Source: Corticium candelabrum (Eukaryota > Porifera > Homoscleromorpha > Homosclerophorida > Plakinidae). From it: 64,000 nucleotides of DNA. Made by a program: the position numbers and the translations under genes. This document shows positions 13,140-24,047 of this stretch, one piece after another. The stretch is taken from contig NC_085094.1 in assembly GCF_963422355.1 (NCBI RefSeq), positions 5,702,770-5,766,769 of the forward strand. The letters are read 5' to 3'. Position 1 is the stretch's first letter. Every line of letters starts with the position of its first letter. The notes below the pieces were generated by a model that made no database searches, was not told the origin of the DNA, and saw only the letters and a program-made list of their open reading frames with translations.

Positions 13140-16100
13140 GCTAATCGTTTGTCAGTGCATGTGGTGATCGTTTGTGTCGCTACCTGTTCTTGCATTCTTA
13201 TGTTAGTGAGCGGCTTATAATTTACAGTTTTCCTAACTTAGAATGTCATTCATGTATATACTGCGTGTATATACACGTATATCGACAGCTCTTTCTTAAT
13301 TTGATTTGTTTTTTTAGTTATTTAGTTATTTGTGTTGTTCTATCACATTGTGTAGTTCAAATGTGCAGACAAGGTAGATGTATGTCTTCTCGCTGTCGGC
13401 ATTCTTGCTGCCATTGCAGCCGGATTGGGCTGGCCTGTTTCGACGTACATATTCTTTGCAATGATTGACCAGTTTCTTTGCTACACGGCAAGCATTGTGC
13501 AACTTCGCTACATTCAAGGGCTCGACAACACAACAGTTTCAATGCAATGTCTTTTGAGTAAAACAGATTCTGCCTGTTTACCGGGACTAGTGCTAGAAAA
13601 TGAAGTCGAAACATCGGTAATTCGCCTCGCAGCCGTTGGCTTTGGTATTTGGGCAGCGTGCTACCTGGAATGGACTTGCTTTCGGATATCTGCCGCGCGC
13701 CAGACAAGAAAAATGAGAGAGAAACTTTTTCAGGCCATTTTGAGACAGCAAATGGGATGGTTTGACACTGCGGATCCTGGCGAATTGGCAATTTGCATTA
13801 CCGAGTATGTACCGGTATCAAGACTTTAAATGTTAAACCTGTAGCGCGTACACTAGCATAACTCAGCTTTCGGTCTGTTGCAGAAACATAGACAAAGTAA
13901 ACGACGGCATTAGCGAAGGCATTCCTTCTCTTGTGTGGAGACTGTCTATTTGCATTGGTGGCATCGTTCTCGGTCTCGTCGTGGAGTGGAGATTGTCTCT
14001 GATTGTGCTGGCGGTTACGCCTATACTCGCCGTCTTGGCAGCCGTTTTGTCCATTGTAGGTGATGCACTCGATACACGCTGTAGCTAGTAACTAAGTTTA
14101 GAAATGGTTTTATGGCTTGTTTATCAAATTGCGCGTTGCTTCTCTAGAATCGTATCGAAAGTAATTGTTTCATTTGTAGACTGTGTCGTCTTACGCTGTC
14201 GCTATACAAAATGCGTACGGCAAAGCAGGAAGTACTGTTGAAGAAGTGATGTCAGCAATAAGGACGGTTGTCGCGTTCGATGGTCAAGAAAAGGAAGTTG
14301 ACAGGTACAGTACCGAGGCACATTTGTAGTTGGCCACCTCGGTCTTGCGCGTTATTAGTCATACCGTGGTACTCTTATTTGTTTGTGGCTATCTGTCTCG
14401 AATGGAGTTTAACCTTACAGTAGTCCTTCGTGTAGATATGACTCTGAGTTGAAGGATGCACAGAAAGTTGGAATTCGAATCGGTTGCGTCATTGGCGTTG
14501 TCATGGGCATTATTTATTTGTTCGTGTTTGGTTCGTGTGGAATGGGATTTTGGTAAGTGGAATACGAGCATTTTCTAAAGTGCGTTATACGTATATTTAA
14601 ATGTGAGTAGGTTTGTCGGTCATTACGTTAGAACCGAAGGAGCAGGTGCTGGAAAAGACTTGACCGTAAGGCACGCGTAACTGCATGCTGTTGTAACATA
14701 CAAGACCATGGAGTGTCGTACTATTAATAGTTGTGTTGTCTTGTATACTTGTTTGTATATTTAAGTGTTCTTTCGTTTATATTTCTATCGGTTTCGCAGG
14801 CATTTGTCGCTGTTCTGCGTGCTGCTTTTGCTTTGGGCAATCTGATGTCCAGCTTTCAGTCAATCAGTTTTGCAAGAGGTGCGGCAGTCAGTGTATTTGA
14901 AATTCTCGAACTGGTCAGCGACAGCCTATAAATAGTGAAAGCATTAGGACATCGGTAGTCGCACGCGTGCTCTGTCTAGAAATCGGATATCGACCCAATG
15001 GCTAAGCACGGTCACGCCTTGTCCGAAGACGAGGTGAAGGGCACCATCGAGTTTAAAGATGTCACGTTTCGTTATCCTGCCAGACCCGATGTTCAGGTCA
15101 GCAGTCTTGCGGTTATGAGTGAATTACTTGTATATCTATGCCGCATGCGAGCATGTGCAGGCCTTTACGTAATTTTTGCAACGCGTTTGCGTGCACAATT
15201 TTTGCGGCGTGTTGCTCTAGCTCTGCAAACTGCGGCAACTCTGAATGCCTCTTTTCTGCATGACATTGACGTTTCTTGGGGCTTACAGTGCAACATTTGC
15301 ATTACGCTGCGAATCTAAAGAAAAAGAGTGTTTTCGTAGGTTCTCTCAAAAATCAATCTGACTGTCAAATTCGGTGAAACGCTGGCGTTGGTTGGACCTA
15401 ACGGCTGTGGAAAAACAACGATAGTTCAACTCCTGCAGAGATTTTACGATCCAAGCGAAGGAGCAGTAAGTGAATGAATATGAAAACAGAGAAAAGACAA
15501 GAAGCACGTTTCTTCGTTACATTCTACGCAGGTTTATCTTGACAAACACAACCTGAAAACATTAAATGTCTCTTGGCTACGCAAACAAATTGGTGTCGTC
15601 AGTCAAGAGCCGGTGCTGTTTGCCACCAGCATCGCCGACAACATCAGATATGGTCGACCACATATCTCTGATGAGCAAGTCATCGAAGCCGCCAAACTAG
15701 CCAACGCTCACGGCTTTATTACGTCACTACCTGAGGTTAGCATACAAGTTCACTTATTTGAGTATGAGTACAGACAAGTTGTCAATGGTTTGTTTCGAGT
15801 TGAAAATAATAAATAATAACAATAATAACTACCATATACCTTATTAAAGTTATTAATTGCCGACCAATATTTTAGTGAATTCAGTAGTCTCATTTGTGTT
15901 AGAAATATAACACGCACGTCGGCGAAGCAGGATCGCTTTTGTCTGGCGGCCAAAGGCAGAGGATAACAATAGCTCGTGCATTAGTGGACGATCCCAAGAT
16001 ATTGCTGCTGGATGAAGTCACTTCTGCTCTTGATAGCGAGAGTGAGAAAGCCGTGCAGGATGCATTGGACAAGGCTCGACAAGGAAGGACGACTATAGTC

Positions 16101-17863
16101 ATTGCTCATCGACTTGTCACGATACGAAACGCAACGAAAATCGCAGTCGTCGTCGACGGTGCTATAAACGAGGAAGGGTCACATACTTCACTGATGGATA
16201 GGAAAGGACTCTACTATAGTTTAATTGCCTCACGAGTATGAAACGGCTATAGACTACCGTCGTCACAATTTTGTTTGTAATATATATGTGTGTGTAGGAC
16301 GAATTGGACAAAGTTCCTGATTACTGTAAGGAATACTACTACTATACTACTGTAGATATAGTTATAGGCTGGACGGACGATGGACGGACGGACGGACAGA
16401 CGGAGAAGACGACCGACCGTAAGGACAAACCAGACTCTAGATAATTGCATGCTAATGCTGTGTTATGAGTGTTCAGTATCGTGTAGTTTGAGGTGTAACG
16501 ACTCTTTATTGCTATTTGAACTTTGTTTGCAGCCGCCATACGATCGAATGCCGAAACCGCATGGCGCCGGCTGAGCGACGTCTTTCCAATTAAACTAAAA
16601 TCGACGGCAAAGATGTTCAGAAGACTAAAGACGAAACAGTCGCTTATCTTCAATTCACGTCCTGCAGCAATCGGAGTCGCGACGAGTTCTTCCGAGCCTT
16701 CCGCCATAGCAAGACAACGCTCTCATCACACAACCCCGTTTGCTATCGGACTCCTGGCTCGTCAGTCGACGGTCTTTACAATAGGAATGGTAAGCAAGGG
16801 CAGATGTTGGTAATTATTCTTTTTGCATCGCAACAGAGGCGTCGCCAGCTTTCCATAGTTGGGGGCAGACGGGCAGTTATAGTTGGCATCAAACTCAGTC
16901 AAACCAGTCGCATAGGAAAGTGTCACGAAATCTTTAAATCGAAAACAAACGGGAGCAGTAACATGCATGGAGATAGACAGGTCGGTGTCGTATGCATATC
17001 TAGTCCGTTATGGTCATTAACCCCGTATACAAAGAGTAACTGCTGTATTCTCCTCTATAGCACTGTTGAGCTGCTCGTGCAAGTTATGTATAGCATCAAT
17101 TTCAAAAGTGAATTGTGCTTGCATGCACTGTCGGGTCTATGAAGTCCTCTTAACGACGCCAATATACACATACCATAGTACAACACGTATACTGTACATG
17201 TAGTTGTTTGCTTGTAGAATGACGGTTACGTGCAAGAGAAAGAACTGCAGCCGCAGCCGCCGCCTCTGCGGCGCATGATGGCGCTCAACGGTTCCGAACT
17301 GTGGTACGTAGTGCTCGGAGCCGTCGGCGCCGCCGTGTCGGGCATCGTTATGCCGGCTTTCGCTTACGTTTTCGCTCAAGTGATAGGGGTAACAATAACG
17401 AGCACACACGCGTATAGACCGTTAGCTTACCGATTAATTAAACGATGTGTCTAGTCATTCACGGGCATGTGCGACGCCATCGAGAACGAGATAATTCGCT
17501 GGATTTCAGTTCTGGTCGCCATCGGAGTGGCGGCAGGAATCGCCGAATTTGTCAAGGTCGCTCGCAGTTTCATGAGTTGATATTAACACTATTTTCTCGT
17601 ATGCTTTTTATGTTGGCGTAGTTGTTTTTTTTCGAAGTTTCCGCTCAAGCTCTTATCAAACGTGTAAGAGTGATGGCCTTTAGAGCAGTTCTTTGTCGGG
17701 TAAACATACTGCATGTGTATGTATATGTTGTTGAGTGACCGTAATGTGTCGTTGACATGCTAAAGGATATTGGCTGGTTTGATGATGATCTGCTTCATTC
17801 ATCGGCTGTCGTCAGTACTCGTCTAGCTCAAGATACACTGAGCATGAAACAGGTATATATGTC

Positions 17864-17915
<52 letters not shown>

Positions 17916-20083
17916 CGTTGACGTTTAGCTTCTTGGACGCGTCGATTTTGTTCTTATATGTGTGTGTTTTGCATGGTCGTACATATTCTAGGGTACTCCA
18001 GGTCGTGTGATTGTTATTGTTCAGTTGGCTTTCACGGTGCTCGTTGCCGTCGTTGTCGCTTTCGTCTTCAGTTGGCGCTTGACTCTCGTCATGTTCGGAC
18101 TCGTTCCCGTTGTCGTCTTCGTTGCCGTTCTTCAATCAAAGGCGGTATCCCGTTACGGTGATTTGACGCAGGAAACGTTGGAGTACACGAACGTCCTTGC
18201 AACCGAAGCTATCGACAACGTGCGTACGATAGCGCAGTTGGCGTGCGAGGAGACGGTAGTGGAGACGTATGTGAGTCATTTGCAAGAGCCTTACAGGACG
18301 GCCGTTATCCACAGTCATCTGAGCGGATTTCTTGATGGTTTAATCGAGGCGATACTCTATTTTGCTATTGCCGCCGCGTTTCGGTTTGGCGTGTGGGAAA
18401 TGGAAGAATTCTTTGAGATATCGTTTAAAAACGTGCTCGTGTAGGTTAATTATCACCGAGGAGCGCGAAAAAATGTACTTTGCAGAGTTTGTTTCTCTCT
18501 TTTCTTGTAGAGTGTTTGGATGCGTCGTCTTCGGTGCTTTTTCTGTCACTCGAGCACTGGCTCTTGCTTCTGGTGCCGCAAGCGCCGGCAAGGCTGCTGC
18601 TCGAGTGTTTGAGCTAATCGATGCGCAACCGAGCACCAAGTCTCACGAGGTTTACTCGCCGAAAGATAATCTTGTAAGTCAACAGAAAACTCAGTACCGT
18701 GTTGTTTCGAGTAAACGCCGCGGCGTTCATTTTTAGCTAGAGTTTCAACTGCGGCGTTTATTTGAGGGCGGGGTTTATATTTATCCGTACTCTTAGCTGC
18801 GGCGTTTAAACGAGAGCGGCGTTTAATCGAAGAAATCGGTATATGCAACGACGTCGTTGCAGTGTGTTGGTTTTCCGATTATTTTGTGTGCTTAATTAAT
18901 TTCTATGTGTGTAGGATGCCGTTCGGCGGCTAAGTTTCCGAAACGTGTCGTTTACTTATCCGGCTCGTTTGAATGCTGTCGTGTTGAACGGATTGAGTTT
19001 TTCGGTCGACGCCGACCAGATCGTCGCTCTCGTCGGGACGAACGGTTGTGGCAAGAGTACGTGCGTTCAGTTGCTCGAGAGATTCTACGATCCAGACGAA
19101 GGAAAAGTGGTTAGTAGTAGCTGGAAGAAATATTTAGTAACAAATTGTTCTATTATGCTTAGTTTGTCATGGCAAAGTACACAAAGAAAACACTTAAACG
19201 CATTAATTAAGAATTAGTTCTCCACATGCATGCACAGTGCAGGCCTGATTCTCGAGCTGGTAGTGGTGGATTCATTTAGATGGTGTGTTAACTGCAATCA
19301 AGCTCAAATGTCAAAAGGATGTATTTTGTTGATAATAGGAAGTTAGAAATCGAATTGCTTGTTTCATGTACATTAATGAAGTGATTTCTGTTGTGTTTTC
19401 GCTTTCATCAGTAAAAAATCTAGAAATAATTTCGTTTGTCGTGCATTTATTAGCAATTCGTAGCAGCGATTGTGAGCATTTGACAACATTGGTAATACAA
19501 TCGTTATTTTTCGTTTGTGTACCGGCAACTTAATTATTCCTAAATTTTTTATCCGTGTGTATACTGTACGTGTACGGTACAGTATTTGCCGGTATCATAC
19601 CGGTACGTACCAGGTATAATGAATACATGCTGGACAGTTGCGTTTCTCTAATGTTTTGTTGTCTAGCTGCTGAATGAAAGTGACATCCGGCATTTGAACG
19701 TAAAAGACGTACGCTCGCAGATTGGTCTGGTAAGTCAAGAGCCCGTTCTATTTTCGCGCAGTATTCGAGACAACATTGCGTACGGCGACAATCGTCGGCA
19801 ATTGTCTCAAGAGACAATAGAAGAGGCGGCCTCGGCTGCCAATGTTCATAACTTCATTCTTTCTTTGCCGGATGGTTATGACACAGTCGTGGGTGAAAAG
19901 GGAAGACAATTGTCGGGAGGTCAGAGGCAGCGAATCGCCATCGCTCGTGCTCTTGTTCGCAATCCTAAGATCTTACTCTTGGACGAAGCGACATCTGCAC
20001 TCGACATGGAGAACGAAAGGGTACGTAGACATGGATAGACATCCACACGCACAGGCGCGCACACGAACACACACACACGCACG

Positions 20084-20129
<46 letters not shown>

Positions 20130-20438
20130 ACACGCAACACGTTTCTGCAGTCTGATGCACACAATTAGTGTTATCTAATTGTCTTTAGCATATCTTTTGT
20201 GTTTGTCTCTCTCTAGAGTGTTCTAGACGCTTTCGATCGTTCACGCCGAGGCCGCGTTTGCGTCATCATTTCACATCGTCTATCTGCTGTAAAGAGAGCT
20301 GACAAGATTATCATGCTACGAGGAGGAAGAGTGCTTGAAGAGGGAACACACGAACAGCTAATGCTGAAACGTGGCGCTTACTACTTACTAGTCGGTCACG
20401 CTCAAGCAGGAAATACACTTACGGAAGCGGTATCTTGA
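12669..20438 (+). CDS. ABCB1-like: Full-length ABCB-type multidrug/bile-salt-like exporter
   Basis: Two complete transmembrane-plus-ATPase halves in many short exons. N-terminus [15 protein letters not shown], first membrane half from about 13355 ([19 protein letters not shown]; intracellular loop [20 protein letters not shown]). NBD1: [10 protein letters not shown], Walker [10 protein letters not shown] (about 15400), [18 protein letters not shown], signature LSGGQRQR (about 15940), Walker [15 protein letters not shown]-loop IAHR. A basic linker exon (about 16533-16788) precedes the second membrane half (from about 17220; [16 protein letters not shown]). NBD2: [12 protein letters not shown], Walker [10 protein letters not shown] (about 19035), [26 protein letters not shown] (about 19912), [15 protein letters not shown]. 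The stop is at 20436-20438. Both catalytic glutamates and signatures are present, so both ATP sites look competent. The family exports amphipathic xenobiotics or lipids across the plasma membrane. B1, B4 and B11 cannot be told apart here. Confidence 0.93.
13097..13136. repeat. (TA)n microsatellite
   Basis: About 40 bp of alternating T and A in an intron of the ABCB-like gene, upstream of the first membrane exon. Confidence 0.9.
17870..17913. repeat. (TA)n microsatellite
   Basis: About 44 bp of TA repeats in an intron of the second membrane half of the ABCB-like gene. Confidence 0.9.
18704..18832. mobile_element. Small inverted-repeat element rich in GCGGCGTTTA
   Basis: A block of about 129 bp in the intron before the NBD2 exon. 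The left end reads GTTTCGAGTAAACGCCGC. The reverse complement of the right end reads TCTTCGATTAAACGCCGC. GCGGCGTTTA-like units also recur inside (about 18750 and 18800). This is consistent with a small MITE or fold-back element. No target duplication is evident. Confidence 0.5.
20055..20128. repeat. (CA)n microsatellite
   Basis: CA-rich tract, with CGCACG interruptions at its left end, in the last intron of the ABCB-like gene. Confidence 0.9.
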
Positions 20439-20916
20439 TCACCGGGACTGACGATTGAAAATAATTTTAAGCGCAGACAGTCACTTGCTATAGCTAGAGA
20501 CACCTTGCTTACTTCGTATGCTCTGACTAGACACTACGTACTATATAGCTAGTGGTTACATGCATGGTACTGTAAGCTTGGTACCGCGGGGATGGGGATG
20601 ACTCTTGTGCAATGGCGCGGTACTGCATATGATTTTGCAAGCAATTGACACGAACAATTAATTAAATACTAACTAGCTCTCTATATAGGCACGACATGCA
20701 CATTCTTGAGCGTCACGCAAGCCTAGAGTCATAGACTCACAAGCGTAGCGAATTTACTAGAGGTTCATAGCAAGATGTCTATCGTATCTTCGTTAGTTAG
20801 CTACTCTAATTACTTGTCGGTCGCTTTGCAAGCTGTAGTGCCACTTTTTTGTTCGCATGCGTCACTGCAAGTGCAATCTAATTAGAGAGCTCCCCACAGT
20901 CAATTATTTCAAACAA
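20439..20916. other. Intergenic region after the ABC transporter
   Basis: About 480 bp containing the presumed 3' UTR of the transporter. It has several GGTACCG/GCGGTACTG motifs but no coding frame, RNA gene or transposon end that I can support. Confidence 0.35.
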
Positions 20917-21034
20917 TGTTGTTTTAATTGTAGCGTGGTACTGCGAGGATGAGAAGCATGCGCAGTCGATGAAGGGTGCTTTTGATGGTACTATCCAGCC
21001 CTTATTCGGCCATTCTATATTGGCATAGTCGGCA
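20917..21034 (+). repeat. 5' LTR remnant
   Basis: 118 bp similar to 23853-23983 over most of its length. It ends GCA directly before a TGG primer-binding-site-like sequence at 21035. The boundaries are inferred from the pairwise match and the TG..CA rule. Confidence 0.55.
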
Positions 21035-21292
21035 TGGCTGCCAAAGTGGGACGTGCCCAAAAAGAATTCGTTTTAGACTACGGCCGCAACGTAGCCTCAG
21101 AGTTTGAGCTCTGGCTCGACGATGTCAAATGACTAGTACATGTCGATCTGCAAGGCTATCTACAGAGGAAAAGAGTCTGTTCTTAAACTTGGCTGGACTG
21201 ATCGAGCCTGCGGAGAGTGGTCAAGGGATTGGTAGTAGAAACGCCTACTGAAGACGGAGTGGATGAATACACAGCCTTGACAGTACTACAGG

Positions 21293-22258
21293 CTCCTCCT
21301 CCCCTCGCCCTCCTCCCCTCGCCCTCCTCCCCTCGCCCTCCTCCCCTCGCCCTCCTCCCCTCGCCCTCCTCCCCTCGCCCTCCTCCCCTCGCCCTCCTCC
21401 CCTCGCCCTCCTCCCCTCGCCCTCCTCCCCTCGCCCTCCTCCCCTCGCCCTCCTCCCCTCGCCCTCCTCCCCTCGCCCTCCTCCCCTCGCCCTCCTCCCC
21501 TCGCCCTCCCTCCCCTCGCCCTCCTCCCCTCGCCCTCCTCCCCTCGCCCTCCTCCCCTCGCCCTCCCTCCCCTCGCCCTCCTCCCCTCGCCCTCCTCCCC
21601 TCGCCCTCCTCCCCTCGCCCTCCTCCCCTCGCCCTCCTCCCCTCAACCTCCTCCCATCACCCTCCTCCCCTCACCCTCCTCCCCTCACCCTCCTCTCCCA
21701 CCCTCCTCTCCCACCCTCCTCTCCCACCCTCCTCTCCCACCCTCCTCTCCCACCCTCCTCTCCCACTCTCCTCTCCCACCCTCTATTCCCACCCTCCTCC
21801 CCACCCTCCTCTCCCACCCTCCTCTCCCACCCTCCTCCCTCACCTTCCTCCCCTCACCCTCCTTCCATCACCCTCCTCTCCCACCCTCCTCTCCCACCCT
21901 CCTCTCCCACCCTCCTCTCCCACCCTCCTAACTCTCCCACCCTCCTCTCCCACCCTCCTAACTCTCCCATCCTCCTAACTCTCCCACCCTCCTAACTCTC
22001 CCACCCTCCTCTCCCACCCTCCTCTCCTACCCTCCTCCCACGCTCCTCCGCACCCTCCTCCCACCCTCATCACCGCACCCTCCTCCCCTGACCCTTCTCC
22101 CATCATCCTTCTCCCATCACCCTCCTTCCATCACCCTCCTTCCATCACCCTTCTTCCATCACCCTCCTTCCATCACCCTCCTTCCATCACCCTCCTTCCA
22201 TCACCCTCCTCCCCTCACCCTCCTCTCCCACCTTCCTCCCACCCTTCTCCGCACCCTC
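21293..22258. repeat. C/T-rich minisatellite (14-bp unit, then 11-13-bp variants)
   Basis: The first part (about 21297-21645) is a near-perfect array of CCCTCCTCCCCTCG, about 24 copies with a few 15-bp variants. The second part is built from related CTCTCCCACCCTC, CTCACCCTC and CCATCACCCTCCTT units. One strand is almost pure pyrimidine and the other carries GGGG/GGG runs, so triplex or quadruplex structures are possible. The long proline/serine-rich frames through it are a by-product of the repeat. It lies inside the decayed LTR element, between gag and pol remnants. Confidence 0.95.
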
Positions 22259-22317
22259 CATGTTGTGGCAGCATGATAGGCACAGCCACTGGCTACCAGT
22301 TGCTGGGGCAAGCCGAT

Positions 22318-22319
<2 letters not shown>

Positions 22320-22397
<78 letters not shown>
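22320..22397. repeat. Compound (GT)n(GA)n microsatellite
   Basis: About 48 bp of GT followed by about 30 bp of GA, directly abutting the pol remnant. Confidence 0.95.
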
Positions 22398-22401
<4 letters not shown>

Positions 22402-23797
22402 TGGGAATAGTGTTTGCTATAACTCGATTTCGCCAGAGTGTGTTAGGGCGAAATGTGCAAGTATTGACAGGTCACAAGCCTCTCATCCACGTCATTTATA
22501 AGCCCTTTGATGAGGTGCCTCCTCGTCTGCAGCGGTGGCTGGTGGCTCTAATGCCATACCAGTTTTCTCTCAACTACAAGCCTGGGCAGCATCTAGTATG
22601 CACTGATGCTTTCTCCAGAGCACCACTACCTGAGCAAAATCCAGCGCCTGAAGAGTGTCGGGATATTGGTGAGTATATCAGTATGGTGCTAGAAGAAGCA
22701 CCAGTTGGCATTGGTGATATTCAACAAACGTCAAAGGAAGACTTCCTTCTGTCTAGTGTCATGCAGAGAGTTCTTACAAATGGATGAAACGAATGCAGTC
22801 GATCAGAAGAATCCTACTACCTAGTGCGGGACCAGTTGACTGTTGTAGATGACACCATGCTCTTGGGTAACAGGGTTGTGATTCCGGAGGTCATTCGTAG
22901 ATCATTCCTTCGCCTGGCTCATGAAGGACATCCTGCAGCTGGACTAGAGGCTTTCAGGACACGTTAAGGACCCGTGTTCGGTGAGTATTCAGCATGTGAA
23001 GGCAAACCCAGGGTATCCTCAGTCGAAGGAATGGTGGAGAGACTGCCTAGAGTCTTATGGGAGAGACTTAATGGACGTAGGCCTTCAATTCCTTTTCATC
23101 AACGCCTTCAATAAACGTTGATGGACATCCGCAATTCAACTAACCGAATGCTGGGCACAACACCCTCGGAAGCACTCTTTCAAAGGATCCTTCACACTCA
23201 AATACCAGCTGACAGAACCTCTTTTATAGTGAATCCCAGACATCAGTCTCAGGTGAAAGCTCGCATGGCAACCGACCATGACCTTAGAAGAGGTGTGTGT
23301 CAGCTACCTAGACTAAAATCTGGTACGGTAGTTATCCTTCAGGACGGCTATGCTAGTCCCACTAAACAGTGGAAAGTATTGGACCAATACGGCCAACGAG
23401 TGAGTGTCACAGATAGGCGACATATCATGCTTAGGAATAGAAGACTTGTAAAGCAATACATTCCAGAAATGGCAGTAACGCTTCCTCCAGCAACTGAGGT
23501 CAAAGCAGCAATGGGAACAGGCCACAAAGATTCAAGCACAGTTACTCCGATGAATCCTACAGGACAAGTACCAACAAATCAGTCTATGGATGTTACTCAA
23601 GGGCAGTCTGGTCAAAGTTTTTCGAAAACACCTGCAACTAACCCTGGTTCGAATAGCAGCAGGGAGTCAACGGCTGCGGAGGCAGCTACTTCACAATCAA
23701 CTATGGGACATTATCTTCTAGGGAAGGAGTGGCAACACGATCCAGACGTCAAGTGCGAGCCAAAGAGGCGAACATGTGATGAACCACTTTTGTGTTG
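22398..23797 (+). pseudogene. Ty3/gypsy pol remnant (RNase H, H2C2 zinc domain, integrase C-terminus)
   Basis: The first frame (to the stop at about 22785) matches the RNase H and connection part of gypsy polymerases: LGIVFAITRFRQSVLGR, HKPLIHVIYKPFDEVPPR, YKPGQHLVCTDAFSRAPL. The residue before HKPL is Gly (TGHKPL) where the family has Asp, so a catalytic carboxylate is lost. A second frame holds an integrase zinc-domain remnant (GNRVVIPEVIRRSFLRLAHEG) and stops at about 22966. After a frameshifted piece (GMVERLPRVLWERLNG, about 23030) the integrase C-terminal part follows (NSTNRMLGTTPSEALFQR ... KQWKVLDQYGQRVSVTDRRH) to 23797. The integrase catalytic core is missing. The element is clearly dead. 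Confidence 0.8.
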
Positions 23798-23852
23798 AGT
23801 TAACTTTTGCGTTGAGTTGAGTTGGGTTGTTGGTTTAAATCCTTACAAGGGG

Positions 23853-23983
23853 TGTACGTATTGTAGTATTATAGTGTGGGACTATGAAGATGGGAAGCAT
23901 GCGCAGCCGATGAGTGGTGCTTTGGCGGTACTATCTAAATACATCAGTTCTTCGGCCATTCTACAAATGTGACTATCATCTGC
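23853..23983 (+). repeat. 3' LTR remnant
   Basis: 131 bp related to 20917-21034, preceded by a purine tract. Its right end lies 64 bp before the ATG of the downstream permease gene. Confidence 0.55.
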
Positions 23984-24047
23984 AACTGTCAAGACATTTT
24001 TAGTACAGTATAGTCCAAACCATATTGGGCAGGTTGATATTAATGCA

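Larger units (their letters stand above)
20917..23983 (+). mobile_element. Degenerate LTR retroelement, Ty3/gypsy type
   Basis: Two diverged direct repeats flank the region: 20917-21034 and 23853-23983, sharing GAAGCATGCGCAG, GGTACTATC and CGGCCATTCTA. Both begin TG and end GCA. The left copy is followed by TGGCTGCCAAAGTGGGA, a plausible tRNA primer-binding site, and the right copy is preceded by a short purine tract (CAAGGGG). Between them lie a gag-like remnant (about 21060-21250), a minisatellite, and pol remnants (RNase H and integrase ends, 22398-23797). The element is broken by stops, a missing reverse-transcriptase core and a missing integrase core, so it cannot be autonomous. It is a host-genome fossil with no env-like frame. 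Confidence 0.7.

Noticed and set aside
16838..17140. hAT-like end (AGAGGCGTCGCCAGCTTTCC) in an ABCB intron
   Set aside because: No matching right end or target duplication was found, so it is not listed as an element.
21217..21978. 253-aa Pro/Ser/Leu-rich open frame, and a Gly/Glu/Arg frame on the other strand
   Set aside because: Both are translations of the 14-bp minisatellite. The array is open in several frames and has no start context or splice signals.
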